The position numbers and the translations under genes were made by a program. A stretch of DNA of 64,000 nt from positions 21,141 to 85,140 of the forward strand of contig NZ_JBGQOG010000019.1 of the NCBI RefSeq assembly GCF_052113705.1. Direction: 5' to 3'. Source of the DNA: JBGQOG01 sp052113705. GTDB lineage: Bacteria > Pseudomonadota > Alphaproteobacteria > Rhodobacterales > Rhodobacteraceae. The notes under the pieces were generated by a model. It was not told where the DNA came from, searched no databases, and worked only from the letters and a program-made list of their open reading frames with translations. Shown piece by piece: positions 28,513 to 35,755 of the stretch. Positions within the stretch are counted from its first letter, which is position 1. Every line of letters begins with the position of its first letter.

Positions 28513-28540
28513 ATAATGTACAGAAAAAATGGACTGTCAA
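28513..28540 (-). promoter_or_regulatory. Leftward early promoter (PL-like)
   Basis: On the minus strand, perfect -35 TTGACA (28535-28540) and -10 CATTAT (28513-28518) are separated by 16 bases. The spacer is exactly filled by an operator copy. This would drive the HTH-to-integrase operon. Confidence 0.7.
28518..28534. promoter_or_regulatory. Repressor operator copy OL1
   Basis: GTACA-GAAAAAA-TGGAC matches GTACA-N7-TGTAC with one change. It lies between the -35 and -10 of the leftward promoter, where bound repressor would block it. Confidence 0.6.
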
Positions 28541-28548
28541 ATACTAAT

Positions 28549-28565
28549 GTACAAAAAATATGTAC
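28549..28565. promoter_or_regulatory. Repressor operator copy OL2
   Basis: GTACA-AAAAATA-TGTAC is a perfect copy of the inverted repeat, 31 bases from OL1 (three helical turns), just upstream of the leftward -35. Confidence 0.65.
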
Positions 28566-28761
28566 TTCCTTACGCTGCCTCCCCGGCTCTTCTCTCCTGG
28601 TGAAGCGGATTTCGTTTACCCACAGGAATCTGACTGGCAGGTGATTGACCCGCGCAGGCGTCCTGCCGTAACAGGAACGAATATAGAACAAAAAGATTGT
28701 GAGGTGTCGGTGAAGATGCAGTTTTGGCTTGGGAGAATTGCAAGGAAGTTAGGCTTGGACC

Positions 28762-29094
28762 TTAACCTTCTCTTTGATCCCATTCATTGTTTGCGGCTTC
28801 GAGCGCGGCGAACAGCTTCTCCTGAACGTCACCCGGAAGTTGAGCAAAGTCGCCATTCATCATGAAATTGAAGTCTATCCGGTAGGCGCGGTACAGATGC
28901 TTCATCACGGTACGGTTGGGATGGGTAAGCCCTGCTTCCGCGTTGTTGAGCACTTGCTTCGTCGTGCCGATCTCTTTTGCCAAGTTCTGTTGGCTCAGGC
29001 CGGTGAAAGCGCGCGCAGCACGCAGCCTGATGGCGCATGCCGCTAGGCCCATATCGTTCTGGTGGGCAAGCCGCTGTTTCTGTTCGAAATCCAT
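28762..29094 (-). CDS. Phage repressor, XRE family
   Basis: A 110-residue HTH_3 protein: AIRLRAARAFTGLSQQNLAKEIGTTKQVLNNAEAG is the DNA-binding domain at about 22-56. It lacks a LexA/CI-type peptidase domain, so induction cannot use RecA-driven self-cleavage in the lambda manner. It diverges from the Cro-like gene across a region with two operator copies, the normal position of a CI-type repressor. Confidence 0.75.
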   Translation of the reverse strand: MDFEQKQRLAHQNDMGLAACAIRLRAARAFTGLSQQNLAKEIGTTKQVLNNAEAGLTHPNRTVMKHLYRAYRIDFNFMMNGDFAQLPGDVQEKLFAALEAANNEWDQREG

Positions 29095-29112
29095 AGTTCA
29101 GTTATAGACCCC

Positions 29113-29129
29113 GTACAGAAATATTGAAC
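29113..29129. promoter_or_regulatory. Repressor operator copy OR1
   Basis: GTACA-GAAATAT-TGAAC is a one-mismatch copy. It overlaps a probable repressor promoter on the minus strand (TTCAAT, 16 bases, TATAAC), suggesting autoregulation. Confidence 0.55.
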
Positions 29130-29152
29130 TCACTCCGGCATGTACCTTGTCG

Positions 29153-29169
29153 GTACAGAATTTTTGTAC
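29153..29169. promoter_or_regulatory. Repressor operator copy OR2
   Basis: GTACA-GAATTTT-TGTAC is a perfect copy 40 bases from OR1. An overlapping palindrome GTACC-TTGTC-GGTAC (29142-29156) may be an extra Cro or repressor site. It lies before the Cro-like gene and would control the rightward promoter. Confidence 0.65.
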
Positions 29170-29204
29170 TACGCCATGTGCATGTCTCGATTTGGGGGAT
29201 GCAC

Positions 29205-29432
29205 ATGACAGTCCAGACTATTTGCGATGTTCTTGGGCGACGGTCCATCGCGGCCCGGGTTCGGGTTGGCCTTCCAGCCGTCAGCAATGCTTCGGTTGCG
29301 GGGCGGTTTCCGGCGCGATGGTACCTCGCGATCCGTGCGATGTGCGACGAGGCGGGGATTGCCTGCCCGGATGAACTTTTCAGCTTCATTCCCACCTCCG
29401 GCGGCGTCGGTGTCGAGCGAGATGCGGCATGA
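29205..29432 (+). CDS. Cro-like regulator
   Basis: A 75-residue protein; SIAARVRVGLPAVSNASVAGRFPARWYLAIRAMC is a Cro-type helix-turn-helix and GIACPDELFSFI a typical tail. ATG 29205 with GGGGG upstream is chosen over ATG 29199. It is the first rightward gene, opposite the repressor, as Cro is in lambda-like phages. Confidence 0.65.
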   Translation: MTVQTICDVLGRRSIAARVRVGLPAVSNASVAGRFPARWYLAIRAMCDEAGIACPDELFSFIPTSGGVGVERDAA

Positions 29433-29531
29433 GTGGCACCATTCACTGCCAGGGTTTGTCCCGTTGGCACTTTTCAACTGCCCGGCCGGCTGCCTGCTTT
29501 CAAGAAAACCACGTTGCTGAAGGGGCTGCAC

Positions 29532-29963
29532 ATGTCTGACCCGGTGCTTATTCTCAACGCCCATATGTCGGCGTTGGTCTCACGCCTCGGTTGCTTTGAC
29601 GCGGTGGCGGAAACGCTGACCGCGCGCTGGGGCGGGGGCTGTTCCAAGGGGACGATCAGCCGCAAGGTCTCGGGTTCGCTCGATTGGACCGTGCGCGACG
29701 TGATCGGCATTGAAGATGCGCTCAGCGAGTTCCCGGTGACCCGGATGCTCGAGCGGCGGCGGGCCGGGGTCGCGGTGGCGGCGCCGGTCAGCATGATCCT
29801 GCAGGCGGGCGCGATCAGCCGCGAGACGGGCGAGGCGGTGGGGGCGATCCTTGCCGCCGAGCAATCGGCCCGCGCCGAGGACCGCGCGCAGGCCTGCAAG
29901 GAGATCACCGAAGCGATTGCGGCGCTGCAAACGGCGCTCTCACGTCTGGAGGCCGCAGCATGA
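29532..29963 (+). CDS. CII-like phage regulatory protein
   Basis: A 143-residue protein with an N-terminal helix-turn-helix (CFDAVAETLTARWGGGCSKGTISRKVSG) and a helical C-terminal part suited to oligomerisation. Position after the Cro-like gene and before replication genes fits a CII-type activator, but similar proteins are also tail-less regulators of unknown role. AAGGGG precedes the start. It overlaps the next gene by four bases. Confidence 0.5.
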   Translation: MSDPVLILNAHMSALVSRLGCFDAVAETLTARWGGGCSKGTISRKVSGSLDWTVRDVIGIEDALSEFPVTRMLERRRAGVAVAAPVSMILQAGAISRETGEAVGAILAAEQSARAEDRAQACKEITEAIAALQTALSRLEAAA

Positions 29964-30613
29964 TCCCCGCGCGCGCCGGACCGCAACTGATCGATACGGG
30001 GGATTTGCCGCTCTATCCCATCGATGCCAGCGCCCGGTTGACCGCGCATTATTTCACCATGTGGCGGCATGACCAATTCCTGGCGTCTGATCTGCATCTG
30101 CTGGCCAGCTATGAGGTGCAAGGCGTAGCGCGGGCGCTGTTCGATTACGCCCAGAAGCAAACGCCCATCGGCACCCTGCCGGATGATGATCTGCGGCTGT
30201 CCAAGTTGTTGCGGATCGATCTGGCAAGCTGGAAGGATCTGCGCGCCCGCAGCATCGGCCCGCTGCACCAATGGCAGCGCTGCCGCTGTGGTGACGAGAT
30301 CCGGCTGATGCATCCGGTGGTGCTCGAGGTCGCGATGGCGGCGATTGAAAAGCGCGATCTGCGGGAGGCCAGCAATGCCGACAAGGCGGTCTATCAGCGG
30401 CAGCGCCGGTTGCGTGAGGCGCTGACCGAATTGGGCTGCAGCCGCGATGTGATCGCCGATGAAGTGCTGATCACCCGGATGGATGACTGGCTGCTGGAGA
30501 CCTGCCGCAGCAACCGGCGCACCCGTGCCGTCTATGAGCGGGCCTTGGCGCATGCGGGCGCGCAGGGTTGGTTTGGCTCTGGCCGCAAGCGGTTTGAATC
30601 ATTCAATAATTAG
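29960..30613 (+). CDS. Phage replication-type protein, DUF1376-like
   Basis: A 217-residue protein whose N-terminal half (TMWRHDQFLASDLHLLASYEV, then LPDDDLRLSKLLRIDLASWKDL) resembles DUF1376, found in phage replication initiators and helicase loaders. The C-terminal half has charged helices. It sits where O-type replication genes occur. Confidence 0.55.
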   Translation: MIPARAGPQLIDTGDLPLYPIDASARLTAHYFTMWRHDQFLASDLHLLASYEVQGVARALFDYAQKQTPIGTLPDDDLRLSKLLRIDLASWKDLRARSIGPLHQWQRCRCGDEIRLMHPVVLEVAMAAIEKRDLREASNADKAVYQRQRRLREALTELGCSRDVIADEVLITRMDDWLLETCRSNRRTRAVYERALAHAGAQGWFGSGRKRFESFNN

Positions 30614-30672
30614 TGTTCCCGGAACAGTAATTACTGTTCCGGAACGTTCCAGCACTGTTCGGGAACAGTTCC
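30614..30672. promoter_or_regulatory. Cluster of GTTC/GAAC palindromes with two overlapping SOS-type boxes
   Basis: GTTC-CAGCACT-GTTC (30646-30660) and GTTC-GGGAACA-GTTC (30657-30671) both match the Rhodobacter LexA site GTTC-N7-GTTC and share one half. Three GTTC-GAAC palindromes (around 30615, 30636 and 30657) are spaced 21 bases apart, two turns of the helix. It could be a LexA-controlled promoter or iterons of a replication origin. Confidence 0.5.
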
Positions 30673-30694
30673 GGCCTAAAGGAAAGGATAGGAA

Positions 30695-30784
30695 ATGAAA
30701 TCAAAAAACACCTTCCGTGCCGTGTCACTCCGGCGTGCCGTGCCTGTGGATAACCCGGGATTTGCTGAGAAAGGGCTGGGGTGA
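30695..30784 (+). CDS. Micro-ORF after the SOS-type cluster
   Basis: A 29-residue basic ORF beginning MKSKNTFRAVSLRR, with a strong ribosome site (GGAAAGGATAGGAA) directly upstream. Its stop overlaps the ATG of the next gene (TGATG). It may be a leader that couples translation or a small peptide. No family can be assigned. Confidence 0.4.
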   Translation: MKSKNTFRAVSLRRAVPVDNPGFAEKGLG

Positions 30785-31371
30785 TGAGCGAGGCAAAGGC
30801 AGAATACCGGGCGCGGGTGAAGGCGCTGCTGGTGGAGCGTTTGAGGCTGGCGGGTTTGCGCCGTCCGTCCAGGTTCTCGGTGGCGGATCAGGATGCGGTG
30901 GCGCTGCGGCTCGGTGAGAGGCTGGGTTATATGACGGCGGAGAACCTAAAGACCTTGGCCGAGACTCTGATCAACAATTCTGGCGACGGGATCTGGCCGA
31001 GCGAGCGGGTGGTGATGATCTTCGCCCACTCCTTGCAGGAACCGCCGCTGACCGAGCATCGGATCATCGGTTCCTGGCTTGCCTCGGTCGAGGGGCCGAA
31101 GGCGGAGGCGGGCGGCTATCTGGTCGAGCTTTACCGCTATCTCGCGCGGGCGGGGCGGCCGCCGATGCCGGTGGATGCGCGGCAGATCCGCACCGATGCG
31201 GCGGCGAATGCGCGGCAGGTGATGCTGATCCGCGACCGGATCGGGCGGGATGCGGCGGGGGCCGAGGATCGGGCATGGCTGGAGCATTATCTGGCAGATC
31301 AACAGGCGGCGCGGGCCATTGTGGCGGCGGGCGCAGAGAAACGGGCAGAAGACAAAGGGCAGGCGGCATGA
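30784..31371 (+). CDS. Hypothetical phage early protein
   Basis: A 195-residue protein, basic at the N-terminus and largely helical; GIWPSERVVMIFAHSLQEPPL is its most distinctive part. It lies between replication-type genes and may be a helicase loader or an accessory replication protein. No motif allows a call. GTG 30781 is a possible start one codon earlier. It overlaps the next gene by four bases. Confidence 0.5.
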   Translation: MSEAKAEYRARVKALLVERLRLAGLRRPSRFSVADQDAVALRLGERLGYMTAENLKTLAETLINNSGDGIWPSERVVMIFAHSLQEPPLTEHRIIGSWLASVEGPKAEAGGYLVELYRYLARAGRPPMPVDARQIRTDAAANARQVMLIRDRIGRDAAGAEDRAWLEHYLADQQAARAIVAAGAEKRAEDKGQAA

Positions 31372-32087
31372 TGATGGCACGGAAAGAGGCGACGGTGATG
31401 CGCCCGGCGACGGATGGCCAGGGCAGGGCGCGCCTGTCAGCAGAGGCGGCGCGGCTGGCGCAGATCCTCGCCGCGGCGACGCCGCCGGAGAGCTGCGGCC
31501 CGGAGATCCCGGTGGCCCCGGCGCGGGGTGCCTGCAAAGTGCTGCGCCCGGTGGTGATGGTGCCGGGCGGCAAGAACGGCTGGAAAGCCGAGCCCGCAGG
31601 CTACAAGGGCCGCAACGCGGTGGCGGCGCTGGATGTGTTCGATGACATGGCGCGCAAGGCGGCGGCCAAGGGCCTGCCCGCACCGTTCACCCCCGCACAA
31701 GTGGCGGTGGCGCGCCGCTACCGCACGCTGGTCGAGCGGCATTCGGCGGGCGGGGTGCGTTGTTCCAGCCTCGAGGCGCAACGGGGCGGCTCGGGCAGGG
31801 GTGGCGAGTTCATGGATGCCTTCGTGGCCGAGGGCGATGAGATCCGCCGGATGCGGGCGCGGGTCGGCACCGGCGCGGCAATGCAGGTGCGGCGGATCCG
31901 GCCTTCGGCGCGGGGAGTGGCGTCGCGGGGGATCATCACCGATCTGGCGTTGCTGGATGCGGTGTGTTTGGAGGGGCTGACGCTGAGTGCGGTGTTGGAG
32001 CGGTATGGGTGGGCTGTGGATGGGAAGCACCGGGAGGCGTTGCGGGCGGCGTTGGGCAGGGCACTGGATCGGGTGGCCGGTCGGTAA
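31368..32087 (+). CDS. Hypothetical phage protein, possible late-gene regulator
   Basis: A 239-residue protein starting at one of three consecutive ATGs (31368, 31371, 31374). The C-terminal part ITDLALLDAVCLEGLTLSAVLERYGW looks like a DNA-binding helix-turn-helix. It is the last gene of the early rightward operon before the packaging genes, the place of Q-like antiterminators; that role is a guess from position. Confidence 0.45.
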   Translation: MMMARKEATVMRPATDGQGRARLSAEAARLAQILAAATPPESCGPEIPVAPARGACKVLRPVVMVPGGKNGWKAEPAGYKGRNAVAALDVFDDMARKAAAKGLPAPFTPAQVAVARRYRTLVERHSAGGVRCSSLEAQRGGSGRGGEFMDAFVAEGDEIRRMRARVGTGAAMQVRRIRPSARGVASRGIITDLALLDAVCLEGLTLSAVLERYGWAVDGKHREALRAALGRALDRVAGR

Positions 32088-32092
32088 ACTCC

Positions 32093-33025
32093 TTAAGCTG
32101 CTTCGTCATACCGCAACAGTCTTTCACCTATGGCAGGGACTGAATTCAATGTGAGCAAACGAAGGTCTTCTTGGTCTGCTTGCATTTCAAGAGCTTGTAA
32201 TGCTTCGCTTATATTCGCCTGCTGCTGGTCGGTCACTTGCGGATCGTCCATGCTCGGACGATGAAGTATCATCTCGTGGGAACGCTTGAATGCTTCTTGT
32301 GTTTCTCTGTCGCGTTCGACTTTCAGATCCCACAGACGTCGCTTGATCAAGTGGATTGAGCTAGTTAGTGAACCTGCGCGAAGGGTGCCAAAATTCGCCA
32401 CAAGCTTTGGCCCTGCAAAATCAATTACGACCTGATGGCTTGCACCTTTCTTCCTACGGGCACGGCCTTCCTGCAGGTCACGGCTGAAAAATCGGCTGTA
32501 ACCCTCTCGTTGAGACCGAACATAATCACATACCAGAAAGGGTAAGCGGTCGCTTATGCTCGAGGCCTCAGAGGCAACCATTAAGTCCGGCTCTGGCGCC
32601 AATACCAACGCATCTTGTCCAAGCGTTGCGTCATAAAGCGAGGAAAGAGCCGCCATCCAGCTCGAAGCCATCTGTTCTAGGCTGAAACCTTCGGCTTCAC
32701 GACATTCGCCTATAACTACGCCTGAAACTGCTGACTCTGGTTGGAGGATAGCATCGCGTGAGCGCTGTGCTAGGTCATGTTGCAGGCACTTTCCCGCGAT
32801 CTGCACGGCAGTCACAGCAGCAGCGGCACTCTCACCATAGAGGCAATTCAGGCGACTTAGGACATTCGCCAGCTCGAGATGAAAGCCGTCACTGTTTACT
32901 GCCACAACGCCCACGACAAGGCGCTCATAGGAGCCAGCGATGGGTTCAAGAAGAACGGGCGCCCACAGGGCTCGCACGCCGCGATCAATTGTCGGAAATT
33001 CACTATGGTCCATCAGTGAAATCAT
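32093..33025 (-). CDS. DUF3037-like partner of HipA-like kinase
   Basis: A 310-residue protein starting MISLMDHSEFPTIDRG. Its N-terminal segment, LLEPIAGSYERLVVGVVAVN, resembles the ERvNvGVv pattern of DUF3037 proteins, which are often paired with HipA-family kinases. The remaining 250 residues have no recognised domain. It overlaps the kinase by four bases. Both genes read against the phage operon and have lower GC than the neighbours, so they look like acquired cargo. Confidence 0.5.
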   Translation of the reverse strand: MISLMDHSEFPTIDRGVRALWAPVLLEPIAGSYERLVVGVVAVNSDGFHLELANVLSRLNCLYGESAAAAVTAVQIAGKCLQHDLAQRSRDAILQPESAVSGVVIGECREAEGFSLEQMASSWMAALSSLYDATLGQDALVLAPEPDLMVASEASSISDRLPFLVCDYVRSQREGYSRFFSRDLQEGRARRKKGASHQVVIDFAGPKLVANFGTLRAGSLTSSIHLIKRRLWDLKVERDRETQEAFKRSHEMILHRPSMDDPQVTDQQQANISEALQALEMQADQEDLRLLTLNSVPAIGERLLRYDEAA

Positions 33026-33819
33026 ACCAACACCGGGATGCCGAGGGCTATGCTTGTCTGCCGAGAAATTTGTGCAGTACGGGCTTCCAGAAATGCCTTC
33101 AAGGCGCTGATACACTCTACCGGTAAAAGTTGTGTTATGCGACTGGATTCCGAGGGCTCTGTGGCACTGAAACCGCGTAGCGCCGTCTCGAAGGCTGTGG
33201 CTTCTGCCTTTCGCTCGCGCTTCTGAACGGAGGATAGAAATGGTGTCATCCATTCGGAGAGTCGATTTACGAAATCGCTTGCTGGGTTGAGGTCTTCGGG
33301 CCGCCACGCTGGACCACTGAAGCAGTGACCATGGTCAATGAGCCAGGTATCACCCGGGTTTCCGAACAGAAAATTTCCTGGGTGCCGATCTATATTGGCA
33401 ATCCAAGCATCAAACGCATAGAGGCGTCCTAAATCGGACCACTCAGCTATTTCATTCAAGAGTGCCAATTGTCCCGCAGGGTTGGAGCTCTTGAGCCGAA
33501 ATGTAACATTCGGGACCTTCACGTCCGCACTTACGAAAACGAGCCGAGATCCGTCCTCAAACGATGGCGCTTTACTTGCTGGCATCACCTCGGGGCGGGC
33601 GAGGCCAAGAAAGCAGTCTGGAACTGGTAGCCCGACGAGTCGCGCAAGGCAAAACGCGAGAAGCTCGTTGCAGAGTTGGGGTAACTCAAGGTCTTTGATG
33701 ATCGCCTGGCGAATTTTCCTATCGTTCAAGAGCACCTGTCCACGATAGGTGTCGTTGACATTCCCGACATTAAATCCTGTCGCACCCAGCAAAACTGTCG
33801 CAGTTTCAATCGCGGCCAT
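33022..33819 (-). CDS. HipA-like kinase (HipA_2 type)
   Basis: A 265-residue protein with the catalytic core of HipA-related Ser/Thr kinases: a Lys near 42 (RQAIIKDLE), Glu52 in CNELLAF, DAWIANIDRHPGNFLF at 137-152 carrying the catalytic Asp144, and metal-binding Asp162 in LIDHGHCF. It is shorter than E. coli HipA (440) and lacks its N-terminal domain and any HipB gene. Paired with a DUF3037-like gene. Its target is unknown. Confidence 0.65.
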   Translation of the reverse strand: MAAIETATVLLGATGFNVGNVNDTYRGQVLLNDRKIRQAIIKDLELPQLCNELLAFCLARLVGLPVPDCFLGLARPEVMPASKAPSFEDGSRLVFVSADVKVPNVTFRLKSSNPAGQLALLNEIAEWSDLGRLYAFDAWIANIDRHPGNFLFGNPGDTWLIDHGHCFSGPAWRPEDLNPASDFVNRLSEWMTPFLSSVQKRERKAEATAFETALRGFSATEPSESSRITQLLPVECISALKAFLEARTAQISRQTSIALGIPVLV

Positions 33820-33920
33820 ACAACCTCAGCAAAGTAGGATAATTTTGAAATCACTCGATACGTGTCAGCTAAGCTGCGAAATTGGCAGATGGCAACTAAA
33901 ACCCTTCGTTGGCATTGACG

Positions 33921-34030
33921 TGCGGAAGCTGAGCGGCGTAGCGGGCTGCAGAGAGCTGACCGAACTGGGCGCGGGATATTGCGCGGAACATCAAGAAGTG
34001 CGGGACACGCGGGTCACATTTCGTGAGGCG
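33921..34030 (+). pseudogene. Diverged relic of the HNH gene 5' end
   Basis: These 110 bases align without gaps to 34831-34940, the start of the HNH endonuclease gene, with 24 mismatches by my count. The reading frame is still open (GAGYCAEHQE is shared) but the ATG is changed to GTG, and the HNH core is absent. The fragment lies between the HipA-like pair and the lipoprotein gene. Confidence 0.75.
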
Positions 34031-34048
34031 GTGAGATCAAGCGCGTTT

Positions 34049-34077
34049 GGCTCGACCCCGGTTGGTGGGGCCGAGCC
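34049..34077 (-). terminator. Hairpin after lipoprotein gene
   Basis: GGCTCGACCCC and GGGGCCGAGCC form a long stem with one bulge just beyond the lipoprotein stop. There is no T run on the minus strand, so termination would be weak. Confidence 0.4.
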
Positions 34078-34085
34078 GGAGATGG

Positions 34086-34631
34086 TCAGATCGCGCTGGC
34101 GAACTGCGGATTGGTCACGATGGCATTGATGAATGCCGCCGCAGCTTTGTTGAAGGCAATCGCCGCATTCGGGCAGGCCGAGGCTGCGGAGAAGCTTGTC
34201 TTGTAGTCGAAGCGCGACTGCACTTGGAAACCGCCAGGCATCTTCGGCGATTGCACGGTACCGGCGAGCAGCCAGTAGCCTTCCATCGAGCTTACTTGCA
34301 GGTTGGTCAGCGTGATCGTCAGCGGCGTCCCGTTGGCGGCATATACGCCCCCGGCGAGAAGCTCTGCCGTCATCGCATCCTTCAGCGCCGCAACGGTCGA
34401 TTGACCGCCGCCGATATCCAGCGGCCCCATCAGGCGGCAGGTCGGGTTGAGGTTCACATTGGAGTCTGCCGTCACCGAGGCAACGATGACGTGTTTGCCG
34501 CGCGCGGCGAGCGGCTGCAGCGCAACCGTATTCTGCGGGCTGGTTTGGTAGCTCGGGGCAACGGAACTGTCGCAGGCCGCGAGTGCGAATAGCGGGATCG
34601 AAAGGGTGAGAACTTTTGCGAGTACGCGCAT
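34086..34631 (-). CDS. Phage-borne lipoprotein
   Basis: A 181-residue protein with a lipoprotein signal: basic MRVLAKV, hydrophobic core and lipobox ALAAC with Cys at about 20. The body has two further Cys residues and no recognised domain. AAGAGG precedes the start. It is transcribed opposite to the phage operon like the HipA pair. Phage lipoproteins often alter the cell surface or block superinfection; that role is only inferred. Confidence 0.6.
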   Translation of the reverse strand: MRVLAKVLTLSIPLFALAACDSSVAPSYQTSPQNTVALQPLAARGKHVIVASVTADSNVNLNPTCRLMGPLDIGGGQSTVAALKDAMTAELLAGGVYAANGTPLTITLTNLQVSSMEGYWLLAGTVQSPKMPGGFQVQSRFDYKTSFSAASACPNAAIAFNKAAAAFINAIVTNPQFASAI

Positions 34632-34829
34632 GTAAACCTCTTGGTACAAAAAAATGCACGTGTGCAATATCATGATTGGCCGGGCCGACAACGTTGAACC
34701 TTCCTGAATCCACGGTAAAATTTCCCCCCTTGACGCTTATCCCCATCGCTGGCATCTCTGTTGACATCATCCACAACTCCGCCCGCAGGTCGCCTGACCG
34801 TGCGGGCGTTGTCATATCCGGGGGCTGGC

Positions 34830-35246
34830 ATGCGGAAGCTGTGCGGCGCGCCGGGCTGTGATGAGCTCGCCGAGCCGGGCGCGGGCTATTGTGCGGAACA
34901 TCAGGAAGAACGGGATGCGCGGGTCAGATCGCGCAAGGCGGCAGCCAAGGGCTCGGCGGTGGCGCGGGCCGGTGCGGCTTTCTATGCCACGGCGCGCTGG
35001 CGGCATGCCCGGCGCAGGTTCCTGATGGCGCATCCGCTCTGTGTCGATTGCGCGGGGCTGGGGCTTGTCGTGGCGGCGCAGGACGTTGATCACATCCGGC
35101 CGCATCGGGGCGATGCAAGGCTGATGTGGGATGCGGCGAACTGGCAGGCGCTTTGCAAAAGCTGCCACAGCCGCAAGACGGCGCGCGAGGTTTTCGCCGC
35201 CGCACCCCCGGGGGGTATCCGGAAATCGAGGGGTCGCGCCGGGTAA
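34830..35246 (+). CDS. HNH endonuclease
   Basis: A 138-residue protein. The N-terminal CGAPGCDELAEPGAGYCAEH has two Cys pairs like a small zinc finger. The HNH core is DVDHIRPHRGD, then NWQALCKSCHSRKTA. HNH proteins beside HK97-type terminases assist DNA packaging by cutting at cos sites. It begins the late operon. Confidence 0.85.
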   Translation: MRKLCGAPGCDELAEPGAGYCAEHQEERDARVRSRKAAAKGSAVARAGAAFYATARWRHARRRFLMAHPLCVDCAGLGLVVAAQDVDHIRPHRGDARLMWDAANWQALCKSCHSRKTAREVFAAAPPGGIRKSRGRAG

Positions 35247-35317
35247 CCGTCCTCCGCTCCTTTGTTTTCGCGCGCGGGGAATTGGAGAAAAAAGCCCACT
35301 TGGGAAAGGAGTTAGCC

Positions 35318-35755
35318 ATGAAAGGTGCCAAGCCAAAGGTCAGCAATGTGGTGCCGATGCGCGGCGATGCCCTGGGCCATGTGCCCGAGGCGCCGGAGTG
35401 GATGAGCCATGAGGGGCGCGAGGTCTGGGAGCGCCTGGCGCCGATCATGGTCGCCAAGAAACGGCTCGAGCCGCATTTTGAGGATACCTTTGCCGCCTAT
35501 TGTGAATCGGTCGCGGCCTTCATTCGCTGCACCGGCGATGTGGCGATCATGGGCAGCTATTATTCGGTGAAGACCCGCAACGGCGAGCAGGAGAAACACC
35601 GCGCCGCCTTCACCCAGCAACAGGCGGCGCTCAGCAATATGCAGCGGCTTTCCAGCCTTTTTGGCATGTCGCCGGTGGATGAGGCACGGGTGAAAACCGG
35701 AGGCCAGGGCGATCTCTTTGACGAGATCCTGGCGAAGCTCGATGGAGGCCATTGA
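35318..35755 (+). CDS. Terminase small subunit, P27 family
   Basis: A 145-residue protein that recognises phage DNA for packaging. VPEAPEWMSHEGREVWERLAP is the family N-terminal motif and the rest is helical. AAAGGAG precedes the start. It overlaps terL by 14 bases. Confidence 0.8.
   Translation: MKGAKPKVSNVVPMRGDALGHVPEAPEWMSHEGREVWERLAPIMVAKKRLEPHFEDTFAAYCESVAAFIRCTGDVAIMGSYYSVKTRNGEQEKHRAAFTQQQAALSNMQRLSSLFGMSPVDEARVKTGGQGDLFDEILAKLDGGH

Noticed and set aside
28560..28865. Plus-strand ORF between the leftward promoter and the repressor
   Set aside because: Its second half is antisense to the repressor gene and the start lies inside an operator; no ribosome site.
26737..34940. Possible CRISPR array or long regular repeats in the early phage region
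   Set aside because: Repeated GTACA and GTTC motifs are short operator-like sites; no unit-spacer structure of CRISPR type exists anywhere in the window.
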